Origin: Fibrobacter succinogenes
GTDB lineage: Bacteria; Fibrobacterota; Fibrobacteria; Fibrobacterales; CADBQJ01
Direction: 5' to 3'
Assembly: GCA_902796785.1 (NCBI GenBank)
Contig: CADBQJ010000182.1
Coordinates: 1-12,218 of the forward strand
Length of the DNA: 12,218 bases
Below, piece by piece: positions 6,983 through 12,218 of this stretch. Position 1 is the first letter of the stretch; each line of letters opens with the position of its first letter. Below the pieces are notes generated by a model, which did no database searches, was not told the origin of the DNA, and saw only the letters and a program-made list of their open reading frames with translations. The position numbers were made by a program, and so were the translations under genes.

Positions 6983-6990
6983 CTAATCTA
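6983..6990 (-). promoter_or_regulatory. Candidate -7 element (TAGATTAG) of the TPR-like gene
   Basis: Minus-strand TATAGATTAG lies about 50 bases upstream of the ATG at 6929. The same TAGATTAG octamer occurs upstream of glgC (9820-9827). It matches TAnnTT with a final G. Here the gene would have a leader and does have a Shine-Dalgarno. Confidence 0.35.
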
Positions 6991-6996
6991 TACTGG

Positions 6997-7027
6997 AAAA
7001 ACGTTCAGCGGACGGAAAATCGGTCCG
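6997..7027 (-). terminator. Weak possible terminator of the HU-like gene
   Basis: CGGAC / GTCCG (7009-7013 and 7023-7027) form a 5-bp stem with a nine-base loop overlapping the end of the coding region. On the minus strand it is followed by a run of five T's at 7001-6997. The stem is short, so efficiency is doubtful and read-through into the TPR-like gene is possible. Confidence 0.3.
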
Positions 7028-7355
7028 GCGCGTCGACGGAGACCGCTTCGGGGGCCTGTTCGGCCTCGCGGACGCCCGCGATCTGGGCGCGGAGCTCCGA
7101 CGAAAACTTGAAAACGGGGGCCAGATTGCGCTCCACGCGCACCTTGACGCCGGTCTTGGGGTTCCGCGCGGCGCGGGGGAGCCGTTCGCGCGTGGAGAAG
7201 GTGCCGAAATTGCGGATTTCGATCCGCTCGCCGGCCACCAGCGTTTCGCGCACGATCTTGAGGAGCTCCTCGACCACCGCCCGGATTTCGACCTGGGTGT
7301 AGCCCGTGGAGCGGGCTACGTCCAGAATCAAGTCCCTTTTGGTGGAATTCGCCAT
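7005..7355 (-). CDS. HU/IHF-family DNA-bending protein with C-terminal extension
   Basis: 116 residues from ATG at 7355, with GAGGG four bases upstream. Nucleoid-associated dimer that binds and bends DNA in the cytosol. Residues 1-40 are the helical dimerisation part (S-T-K-R-D-L-I-L-D-V-A). The signature G-E-R-I-E-I-R-N-F-G-T-F is at 42-53. The DNA-binding arm at 58-76 carries the intercalating proline in R-N-P66-K-T-G. Residues to about 93 complete a normal ~90-residue HU fold. The last ~22 residues are an acidic/alanine/valine tail that standard HU and IHF lack. HU and IHF subunits cannot be told apart safely here; the R-N-F-G-T-F plus R-N-P pattern is common to both. A much longer in-frame upstream extension overlaps dus antisense and is not real. 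Divergent from dus. Confidence 0.92.
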   Translation of the reverse strand: MANSTKRDLILDVARSTGYTQVEIRAVVEELLKIVRETLVAGERIEIRNFGTFSTRERLPRAARNPKTGVKVRVERNLAPVFKFSSELRAQIAGVREAEQAPEAVSVDAPDRFSVR

Positions 7356-7400
7356 CGAACCCTCGTAAGTCGTTGCGGCAGAATAAACTACGCCAGCCAC

Positions 7401-7408
7401 TAAATATA
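7401..7408 (-). promoter_or_regulatory. Candidate -7 element for the HU-like gene
   Basis: Minus-strand TATATTTA, about 45 bases upstream of the ATG at 7355, in the AT-rich part of the divergent region. A second candidate, TAGTTTAT (7383-7390, minus), lies closer to the gene. I cannot choose between them from sequence. The gene has its own Shine-Dalgarno, so a leader is expected. Confidence 0.3.
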
Positions 7409-7451
7409 ATCGCAGAACCGCTTCCGCGGCGGGCGCTCCGGGACAAATTGC

Positions 7452-7459
7452 TAAGTTGG
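7452..7459 (+). promoter_or_regulatory. Candidate -7 element (TAAGTTGG) of dus
   Basis: TAAGTTGG followed by four bases (GGGC) and the GTG at 7464. The sequence departs from TAnnTTTG at one position but has the same spacing as mqnE, the PHP gene and the Na/Pi gene. It decides the start codon: the GTG is the first possible codon after the predicted transcription start. Confidence 0.45.
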
Positions 7460-7463
7460 GGGC

Positions 7464-8543
7464 GTGGATCGGAAAAAGCCCGAAAATCCCGCGAAAAAGG
7501 CCTTCCGTTTCGGCAATTTCGAGGTCTTCCCGAACGTTTACCTCTCCCCGATGGCCGGCGTGACCGACCTGGCCTTCCGCCGTCTGCTCCGCTCCCTGGC
7601 CGGGGGACGCGTCGGGCTGATGGTTTCGGAGTTCGTCTCGACCGAGGCCATCCGCAACACCCGCACGCACGAGCTGAAGGGGCTGCGGTTCGACGCCGAC
7701 GAGCGCCCCTTCTGCGTCCAGCTCTTCGGGGGCGACCCCGCCAGGTTCGCCGAGGCGGTCCGGATCGTCTCGGACCTGGGAATCGACGCCGTCGAGATCA
7801 ACGCCGGCTGCCCCGCGCCCAAGATGGTGCGCAAGGGGGGCGGCTCGCAGCTGCTGAAGGACCTGCCCCGCCTGGCCCGCCTGGTCGCCGAGGCGCGGCG
7901 CGCCTGCCCGCTGCCGCTCTCGCTGAAGGTCCGCACCGGCTGGGACGAGAGCCGCCCGACGCTCGACGAGTGCGTGCGGATCGCCTGCGGCGAGGGGCTC
8001 GACCTGCTCGTGGTCCACGGCCGCACCCGCGCGCAGGGATACGCCGGCGCCGCGGACTGGGGGGCCATCGCCCGGGCCAAGCGGCTCGCGACGGAGCTCC
8101 GGCCGGAGATGCCCGTCGTGGGCAACGGCGACGTGCGCACGGTCGAGGAGGCGGTCATGCGCCTGGAGACCAGCGGCGTCGACGGCGTCAGCTCGGGCCG
8201 CGGCGCCATCCACAACCCCTGGCTTCTCGCGCAGATCGCCGACGCCTGGGAGGGCGGGGCGCCGCGCGTCCCCTCGCCGGAGGAGCAGCGCGCCCTCTTC
8301 GCCGACTACGAGCGCTTCCTGGAGGAGGACGGATTCACCCCCTCCGGGCGGCTGGGCCGGCTGAAGCTCGTGGCCGCGCGGCTGATGAAGGCCGTTCCCG
8401 GCGGGGCCTCCGCGCGCGCGGACCTGCTCCACGCCGCCGACCCGGAGGCGTTCCGCGCACTGCTGGACGACTTCTTCGGGAAGCTCGCGGAAAAGGGAAC
8501 CGCCGGGTTCGAGCCCGGCGGTCTGGACGATCTCAACGGCTGA
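7464..8543 (+). CDS. tRNA-dihydrouridine synthase (Dus family)
   Basis: 359 residues, GTG start. FMN enzyme that reduces uridine to dihydrouridine in the tRNA D-loop with NADPH; cytosolic. The TIM-barrel FMN-binding start S-P-M-A-G-V-T-D is at 28-35. The active-site cysteine is C116 in I-N-A-G-C-P-A-P-K, followed by the G-G-G-S-Q-L-L-K-D loop. Further conserved parts are L-K-V-R-T-G-W-D, V-V-H-G-R-T, G-N-G-D-V, and a G-R-G-A-I-H-N-P-W-L phosphate-binding motif. The C-terminal helical domain runs from about 270 to the end. Length and the C-P-x-P-K active site fit the bacterial DusB-like group; DusA and DusC are less likely, but I do not assign a subgroup firmly. The last codons contain an inverted repeat that appears to be the terminator of the convergent glgC. 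Confidence 0.93.
   Translation: MDRKKPENPAKKAFRFGNFEVFPNVYLSPMAGVTDLAFRRLLRSLAGGRVGLMVSEFVSTEAIRNTRTHELKGLRFDADERPFCVQLFGGDPARFAEAVRIVSDLGIDAVEINAGCPAPKMVRKGGGSQLLKDLPRLARLVAEARRACPLPLSLKVRTGWDESRPTLDECVRIACGEGLDLLVVHGRTRAQGYAGAADWGAIARAKRLATELRPEMPVVGNGDVRTVEEAVMRLETSGVDGVSSGRGAIHNPWLLAQIADAWEGGAPRVPSPEEQRALFADYERFLEEDGFTPSGRLGRLKLVAARLMKAVPGGASARADLLHAADPEAFRALLDDFFGKLAEKGTAGFEPGGLDDLNG
8491..8521 (-). terminator. Rho-independent terminator of glgC inside the dus coding end
   Basis: Perfect 8-bp inverted repeat CCGCCGGG / CCCGGCGG (8500-8507 and 8514-8521) with a six-base loop. On the minus strand it is followed by TTCCCTTTT (complement of 8491-8499). It begins 31 bases beyond the glgC stop and lies within the last codons of dus. 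Confidence 0.7.
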
Positions 8544-8552
8544 ACGCGCCGC

Positions 8553-9791
8553 CTACTGGATCACGGTCCCCTTCGGGATGACGACGATGCCGCTCTCCGT
8601 CACGTAGAACCGCTTGCGGTCCTCCTCGGGATCGAAGCCGATGCGGAACCCCTCGGGGATGCGGATCCCCTTGTCGAGGATCGCGCGGCGGATCTTGGCG
8701 TGGCGGCCCACCACCACGTCGGGGAAGAGGATCGACTCGTTCACCTCGGCCCAGCTGTGGACGAAGACGTTCGGGCTGATGACGCTGCTGCGCACCGTGG
8801 CGCCCGAGATGATGCTCCCTTCGCAGATGATGGAGTCCACGGCCTGGCCGCGCCGGGTGTCGCCGCCCTCGCCGGCGAAGGCGAACTTGGCCGGAGGGAG
8901 GTTCCAGTTGTAGGTGCGCAGAGGCCAGCTCAGGTTGTAGAGGTTGAACTCCGGCGCGATGGCGCAGACGTCCATGTTGGCCTCGAAGTAGGCGTCGAGC
9001 GTCCCCACGTCCTTCCAGAAACCGGAGGTGGTCTCGTCGGGCACGTGGTTGCGCGAGAAGTCGTAGACGTAGATCGGGTAGTCCTGGAAGAGCGCCGGCA
9101 GGATGTCCTTGCCGAAGTCGTGCGAGGACTCGTTGTCGATGGCGTCGGACTCGAGCGTCTCGATGAGGAAGTTCGAGTTCCAGACGTAGTTGCCCATCGA
9201 GGCCAGGCACCAGCCCGGGCGGCCGGGGATCTCCTTGGGGACGCGGGGCTTTTCCTCGAAGCCGACCATCTTCCAGTTGTCGTCCACCTCGATGATGCCG
9301 AATTCGCGCGCCTCCTCCACGGGGACGGGGATGGCCGCCACGGTGGCGACGCCGCCCTTGCGCTCGTGGAACTTCACCAGCTGGTTGACCTCCATCTTGT
9401 AGATGTGGTCGCCGCCGAAGACCGCCAGGTACTCGCAGCGCTCCTCCTTCACCAGGTTGAGGTTCTGGTAGATGGCGTCGGCCGTGCCGCGGTACCAGTT
9501 CTCGCCGGTGCGCATCTGCGCGGGGACGATGTCCACGAAGTGGCCCAGGGCGCGGTTGAAGCTCCAGGCGGTGGAGATGTGGCGGATGAGCGAGTCCGAC
9601 TTGAACTGCGTCAGCACCTTGATCTTGTAGAAGCCGGAGTTGACGAAGTTGTTGAGGACGAAGTCGATGATGCGGTACTTGCCCGCGAAGTAGACGGCGG
9701 GCTTGGCGCGTTCCTTGGTCAGCGGCTGCAGGCGGGATCCCTGCCCGCCGGCCATGATCATCACCAGGGTACGCATTCCGTAGTTGCTCAC
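8553..9791 (-). CDS. glgC: Glucose-1-phosphate adenylyltransferase (ADP-glucose pyrophosphorylase)
   Basis: 412 residues, GTG start with a strong GGAGGT six bases upstream. It makes ADP-glucose from ATP and glucose-1-phosphate, the committed step of bacterial glycogen synthesis, as a cytosolic tetramer. The N-terminal nucleotidyltransferase domain shows M-A-G-G-Q-G-S-R-L-Q-P-L-T (13-25) with K30 in E-R-A-K-P-A, G-T-A-D-A (102-106), and F-G-G-D-H-I-Y-K-M (125-133). Further on come F-E-E-K-P and W-K-D-V-G-T-L-D-A-Y. The C-terminal left-handed beta-helix (about 300-400) has the hexapeptide-like series through S-V-I-S-P-N-V and S-I-L-F-P-D-V-V-V-G. Length and motifs are normal, so it should be active. 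It follows folB by 28 bases and probably shares its message, with a possible internal promoter. Glycogen synthase and branching enzyme are not in the window. Confidence 0.96.
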   Translation of the reverse strand: MSNYGMRTLVMIMAGGQGSRLQPLTKERAKPAVYFAGKYRIIDFVLNNFVNSGFYKIKVLTQFKSDSLIRHISTAWSFNRALGHFVDIVPAQMRTGENWYRGTADAIYQNLNLVKEERCEYLAVFGGDHIYKMEVNQLVKFHERKGGVATVAAIPVPVEEAREFGIIEVDDNWKMVGFEEKPRVPKEIPGRPGWCLASMGNYVWNSNFLIETLESDAIDNESSHDFGKDILPALFQDYPIYVYDFSRNHVPDETTSGFWKDVGTLDAYFEANMDVCAIAPEFNLYNLSWPLRTYNWNLPPAKFAFAGEGGDTRRGQAVDSIICEGSIISGATVRSSVISPNVFVHSWAEVNESILFPDVVVGRHAKIRRAILDKGIRIPEGFRIGFDPEEDRKRFYVTESGIVVIPKGTVIQ

Positions 9792-9797
9792 GATGAC

Positions 9798-9803
9798 ACC
9801 TCC
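9798..9803 (-). promoter_or_regulatory. Strong Shine-Dalgarno of glgC
   Basis: GGAGGT on the minus strand, six bases before the GTG at 9791. This fixes the GTG as start over the ATG five codons in. It shows that the organism uses classical ribosome sites for some genes while others appear leaderless. Confidence 0.8.
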
Positions 9804-9819
9804 AAAAGGTCTTCTTCCC

Positions 9820-9827
9820 CTAATCTA
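9820..9827 (-). promoter_or_regulatory. Possible internal promoter element (TAGATTAG) for glgC
   Basis: The minus-strand octamer TAGATTAG overlaps the folB stop codon, 28 bases upstream of the glgC start. The identical octamer precedes the TPR-like gene at 6983-6990. It may give glgC its own transcript. The match could also be chance, since it includes the folB stop. Confidence 0.3.
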
Positions 9828-10197
9828 AGTCCTTCGCGCGGTTTTTGCGAACGATTCGGAGCCGCACGCCGCAACTTTTCGCGTCGGGGTGCGCCGAGGG
9901 CTTGCGGACCGTCATCGAGACGGCCTCGATCGCGGGCCACCGCTCCAGAAGGCGTTCCGCGCAGCCGCGCGCCAGCGCCTCGAGCGTGCCGCAGCCGGCT
10001 TCGGCCGCGTGCGCGGCGATCTCGTCGCAGCAGGCGTGGTAGTCGGGCGTGCTCCCCAGGACGTCCGTCCGCGAGGTCTCGTCCAGGTCGCAGAAGAGCT
10101 CGGCGTCGAAGAGGATCTCCTGCGGGGCGGTCCTCTCCAAAGGAAGAAGGCCCACCGTGCAGTGGACCTTCAGTTCTTCGATCAGCAGCGCGTCCAT
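9820..10197 (-). CDS. folB: Dihydroneopterin aldolase family protein
   Basis: 125 residues, normal length. FolB cleaves 7,8-dihydroneopterin to 6-hydroxymethyl-dihydropterin and glycolaldehyde in folate synthesis; cytosolic, octameric. The residues matching the known active site of the Staphylococcus aureus enzyme (E22, Y54, E74, K100) are present one position earlier: E21 in P-L-E-R, Y53, E73 in T-L-E-A-L, and K99 in V-R-K-P-S-A. The G-L-L-P-L-E-R and T-L-E-A-L-A signatures are typical. The ATG at 10197 overlaps the TAA of the PEGA gene by one base (TAATG), so translation is likely coupled. No other folate gene is nearby. A bifunctional epimerase activity, or use for another pterin, cannot be excluded. 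Confidence 0.9.
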   Translation of the reverse strand: MDALLIEELKVHCTVGLLPLERTAPQEILFDAELFCDLDETSRTDVLGSTPDYHACCDEIAAHAAEAGCGTLEALARGCAERLLERWPAIEAVSMTVRKPSAHPDAKSCGVRLRIVRKNRAKDLD

Positions 10198-11726
10198 TAG
10201 AACGGAACGAAGAGCAGGACGCCCGCGCCCACGCCGGCGACGCCGGCGGAGATGCCCCAGATCAGGCGGCGGGTCTTGTGCTGGTCGAGGTTGTCGTTGT
10301 TGTCGTCCAGCTTTTCCTTGAGGTATTCGGCCGCCTTCGTCCCCTTGAAGTCGGGGCCGCCGGCGAGGCCGTGGCAGGCGTCGGAGGCGGGGTTGGCGCG
10401 GCATTCGTCGATGCGGGCGTATTCCTCCTTCAGCATCTTCTTGGTGTCGTCCACGGCGTCCTGCGCGGTGTTGACGTACATCCATTCGAGGACGGTCATG
10501 GTCAGCGAGGCGACCGCGGCCACCGCGAGGGTGTAGCCCACGTACTTCTTGATGTCGTCGCCGTAGCCGAAGACGTCGGTCACCGCGTCGAAGGCGGCGT
10601 CTTCCTGGTTCTGCTCGTCGGACACCGCGTCGGAGGCGTCGGCGACGTCCTCTTCGTCCTCGTCGTCGGAGTCGGCTTCGGGCTCGGGCTCGGCGGTCGG
10701 AACCGCCTGCGCGGCCTTGATGGCGGCGGGGAGGTCCTTGCTCTTCAGCTCGGCCATCTTGTTCATCTGCAGGTTGCCTTCCTGGTCCAGCTTGACCTGG
10801 AGGGCGGAGAGGTCTTCCTCGGCCTGGGCCTTGCGCTTGCCGAAGGCCGCGTCGCTTTCGCCGTTGGCCTTCTTGGGAACGGGCGCGTTCTTGACCACTT
10901 CGCTCTTGTTGGCGGCCACGCGGTCGGGCCAGACGGCGATGGCGCCGTCGATCTCGGCGTTCAGCCCCTCGAGGGCGGCCACGTCGCGGTTGTCCTTCAG
11001 GTTCTTGATGCGGGTGGCGAAGGAGCCGGCGGTGTCGGGCAGGGTGGCGCGGGGCTTGAGCGGGACGTTTTCGCTCATTTCCTTGCCGGGAATGGGCTTC
11101 AGCGTCTTGTAGGAGTTGTAGTAGCCGTTCTTGGCGATGGTCACCAGCACTTCCTCGCCGCCGATCGGGACGGTGGCGGGAGTCGAGCCGAGGGTGGTGC
11201 CTTCCACGATGATGGAGGCCCCTTCGGGGTCGGTGACGAAGCGGACCTGCGCGGGCTTGTCGTTGATGTACTTCAGCTTGGTCATCTTGCCGTTGTACTT
11301 CACGTACAGGTCTTCGGTGTCTTCGTCGGTGAGCAGGTAGTTGCCGTCGAAATAGACCGTTTCGATGTCGTCTTCGGCGTTGGCCCCTTCGTTCAGGTAG
11401 ACCTTGGCGCGGACGATGGCCATCGGGGAGGCCCCGGGCAGCGTGAATTTGCGCAGTTTGGAGATGGCCGGGGTGGGCTGGCCGCGGTTCAGCTGGTAGT
11501 CGATGACCGATTCGTCGAAGGGGTCTTCGGTCTTGCAGCGGATGAAGAAGGAGCCCGCGGAGACTTCGCTGGGCCGGACGGAGGGGCCGATCGACTTGAT
11601 GTAGTCGCTCTCTTCGCAGGGTTCGGGCGCGTTGAACTTGTCGATGTTGAACGACACGGCGCCCCAGGAAACGGAAGCACAGAACGTCCCGAAAATCACA
11701 ACCTGGGTCAGACTTTTCATTTTCAT
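10197..11726 (-). CDS. Exported PEGA-domain protein with acidic linker and two membrane helices
   Basis: 509 residues from the ATG at 11726; an in-frame ATG two codons on is also possible. A signal peptide (1-23, cleavage after S-W-G-A) is followed by a beta-rich segment with cysteines C37 and C64 (about 24-155). A PEGA domain lies at 159-225 (T-D-P-E-G-A-S-I-I-V-E-G near 165-176, ending in V-P-L-K-P), then a long helical alanine/lysine region (about 235-345). A very acidic linker at about 346-377 (S-D-D-E-D-E-E-D) precedes a transmembrane helix at about 396-418. A helical hairpin region with C442 and C451 leads to a final membrane helix at 488-508 that ends the protein. PEGA domains are surface or envelope modules, often with kinase or TPR proteins. 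The function is unknown; an envelope scaffold or sensor is a guess. It is translationally coupled to folB. The promoter has both TTTG and TATTATTG elements. Confidence 0.82.
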   Translation of the reverse strand: MKMKSLTQVVIFGTFCASVSWGAVSFNIDKFNAPEPCEESDYIKSIGPSVRPSEVSAGSFFIRCKTEDPFDESVIDYQLNRGQPTPAISKLRKFTLPGASPMAIVRAKVYLNEGANAEDDIETVYFDGNYLLTDEDTEDLYVKYNGKMTKLKYINDKPAQVRFVTDPEGASIIVEGTTLGSTPATVPIGGEEVLVTIAKNGYYNSYKTLKPIPGKEMSENVPLKPRATLPDTAGSFATRIKNLKDNRDVAALEGLNAEIDGAIAVWPDRVAANKSEVVKNAPVPKKANGESDAAFGKRKAQAEEDLSALQVKLDQEGNLQMNKMAELKSKDLPAAIKAAQAVPTAEPEPEADSDDEDEEDVADASDAVSDEQNQEDAAFDAVTDVFGYGDDIKKYVGYTLAVAAVASLTMTVLEWMYVNTAQDAVDDTKKMLKEEYARIDECRANPASDACHGLAGGPDFKGTKAAEYLKEKLDDNNDNLDQHKTRRLIWGISAGVAGVGAGVLLFVPF

Positions 11727-11768
11727 GGCACTACCGGTGTGAGTGTTGCACGAGTCACAAGCAGTACC

Positions 11769-11800
11769 CAATAATATATAAACGGGTTCTTTTCATCAAA
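11769..11800 (-). promoter_or_regulatory. Candidate promoter of the PEGA-folB-glgC unit
   Basis: On the minus strand, TTTG (11800-11797), a 20-base spacer, then TATTATTG (11776-11769). This matches the Bacteroidota layout of a -33 TTTG and a -7 TAnnTTTG with one mismatch in the latter. It predicts a leader of about 40 bases before the ATG at 11726. It is the only place in the window where I see the upstream TTTG at the expected distance. Confidence 0.5.
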
Positions 11801-11824
11801 GTGGCGGATCGCCGCTCTTTTTTT
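11801..11824 (+). terminator. Terminator-like hairpin with T run between divergent genes
   Basis: GGCG-GAT-CGCC, extendable by a G-C and a T-G pair to a 6-bp stem (11801-11815), followed by a T run at 11817-11824. It looks like an intrinsic terminator on the plus strand, but no plus-strand gene lies immediately upstream. Alternatives are an operator between the two divergent promoters, or an A-tract UP element for the PEGA promoter on the other strand. Confidence 0.35.
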
Positions 11825-11831
11825 ACTTTTT
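11824..11831 (+). promoter_or_regulatory. Candidate -7 element (TACTTTTT) of the terminal TPR gene
   Basis: TACTTTTT followed by AGGC and an ATG at 11836, the same four-base geometry as elsewhere in the window. Transcription would start about 36 bases before the ATG at 11872. Confidence 0.4.
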
Positions 11832-11871
11832 AGGCATGGGAGCCCATTTTTTGGCCTCTGAGGAGCCCACG

Positions 11872-12218
11872 ATGACCGCTCTTTTCCGCCGTTCCGCCGC
11901 GATTCTGATGGTTTCCGCCCTCGCGTTGTTCGCGCAGGGGGCGGAATTCTCCTACGACGACCCCGTTTTCCTCAAGGGGATCGAGCTGGTCAACCAGAAA
12001 AAGTACGCCGAGGCCGCGGTCAAGTGGCGCGACGTGCTCAACCGCCAGCCCGGCCATCCCGGCGCCTACTACTTCGCCGGCGTGAGCCGTTTCGAGCTGG
12101 GCGAGCTCGACAAGGCGGCCTACAACTTCAAGCGGGCCTTCGACTATCCCGACAAGGGGTTCAACGCCTATTACTATCTGGGGCGCATCGCCGAGAAGCA
12201 GAAGAAGTACGACGAGGC
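11872..12218 (+). CDS. Secreted or periplasmic TPR-repeat protein, N-terminal 115 residues
   Basis: Runs off the right edge. The ATG at 11872 is preceded by AGGAG seven bases upstream and gives a clean signal peptide: R6-R7, a hydrophobic core 9-20, and cleavage near A-Q-G (21-23). From about 31 it has TPR repeats: residues 31-62 (F-L-K-G-I-E-L-V-N-Q-K-K-Y-A-E-A-A-V-K-W), 63-95 (A-Y-Y-F-A-G-V-S-R-F-E-L-G-E-L-D-K-A), and a third starting at about 97. An in-frame ATG at 11836 lies four bases after a promoter-like element and would add 12 residues in front of the signal peptide. I prefer 11872. The partner and function are unknown. Divergent from the PEGA gene, which suggests a shared envelope role. 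Confidence 0.82.
   Translation, partial: MTALFRRSAAILMVSALALFAQGAEFSYDDPVFLKGIELVNQKKYAEAAVKWRDVLNRQPGHPGAYYFAGVSRFELGELDKAAYNFKRAFDYPDKGFNAYYYLGRIAEKQKKYDE

Noticed and set aside
8500..8521. Possible tRNA T-arm (GGTTCGAGCC-like)
   Set aside because: No acceptor, D or anticodon arm can be placed around it; it lies in dus coding sequence and is better explained as a terminator stem for glgC.
8700..11774. Roughly 1020-codon open frame on the plus strand opposite glgC, folB and the PEGA gene
   Set aside because: Overlaps three genes with recognisable motifs on the other strand; the translation is repetitive and valine/glycine-rich, typical of antisense frames.
1..12218. Mobile element, CRISPR array, toxin-antitoxin or defence system
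   Set aside because: No transposase, integrase, regularly spaced direct repeats or effector-like gene was seen; every sizeable supported gene is housekeeping or envelope-related.

Overview
The window is GC-rich, gene-dense chromosomal DNA holding housekeeping and cell-envelope genes. I see no insertion sequence, integrase, phage gene, CRISPR array, rRNA or tRNA. The host looks like a Gram-negative-type bacterium: many exported proteins, a PEGA-domain envelope protein, a LytM-type peptidase and TPR proteins. Several genes carry a TAnnTTTG-like element just upstream of the start codon, which resembles the -7 element of Bacteroidota promoters. Together with the PEGA/TPR/lamin-tail repertoire, futalosine-type menaquinone synthesis and bacterial glycogen synthesis, this fits the FCB superphylum. 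A Fibrobacterota-like or related high-GC lineage is my guess; the sequence alone does not prove it.

Layout: 1-932 (minus) holds two exported proteins overlapping by ATGA: a lamin-tail-domain protein and a truncated secreted protein. 1026-1952 (minus) is a membrane-anchored M23/LytM peptidase, divergent from mqnE (2040-3137, plus; aminofutalosine synthase for menaquinone). mqnE runs head-on into a PHP-domain phosphoesterase/5'-3' exonuclease (3139-4044, minus), which is divergent from a Na/Pi-cotransporter-family protein (4082-6160, plus). 6228-6929 (minus) is a cytosolic TPR-like protein, and 7005-7355 (minus) is an HU/IHF-family DNA-binding protein. The latter is divergent from a tRNA-dihydrouridine synthase (7464-8543, plus). 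8553-11726 (minus) looks like one transcription unit of three genes: PEGA-domain membrane protein, folB (dihydroneopterin aldolase), glgC (ADP-glucose pyrophosphorylase). From 11872 a secreted TPR protein runs off the right edge.

The genes serve separate pathways: envelope remodelling, quinone, folate, glycogen, phosphate, tRNA modification and RNA turnover. They do not form one obvious system, and I found no convincing new defence or mobile system. The most interesting signal is regulatory. At four genes (mqnE, PHP, Na/Pi, dus) a TAnnTT-type element lies exactly 4 nt before the ATG/GTG, which predicts leaderless transcripts; a fifth element at 11824-11831 has the same geometry. Other notable points are a palindromic AT-rich island over the start of the lamin-tail gene, face-to-face promoters sharing an inverted repeat at 4055-4071, and a glgC terminator encoded inside the end of dus. 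No gene-free stretch exceeds 300 bases; the longest is 11727-11871.
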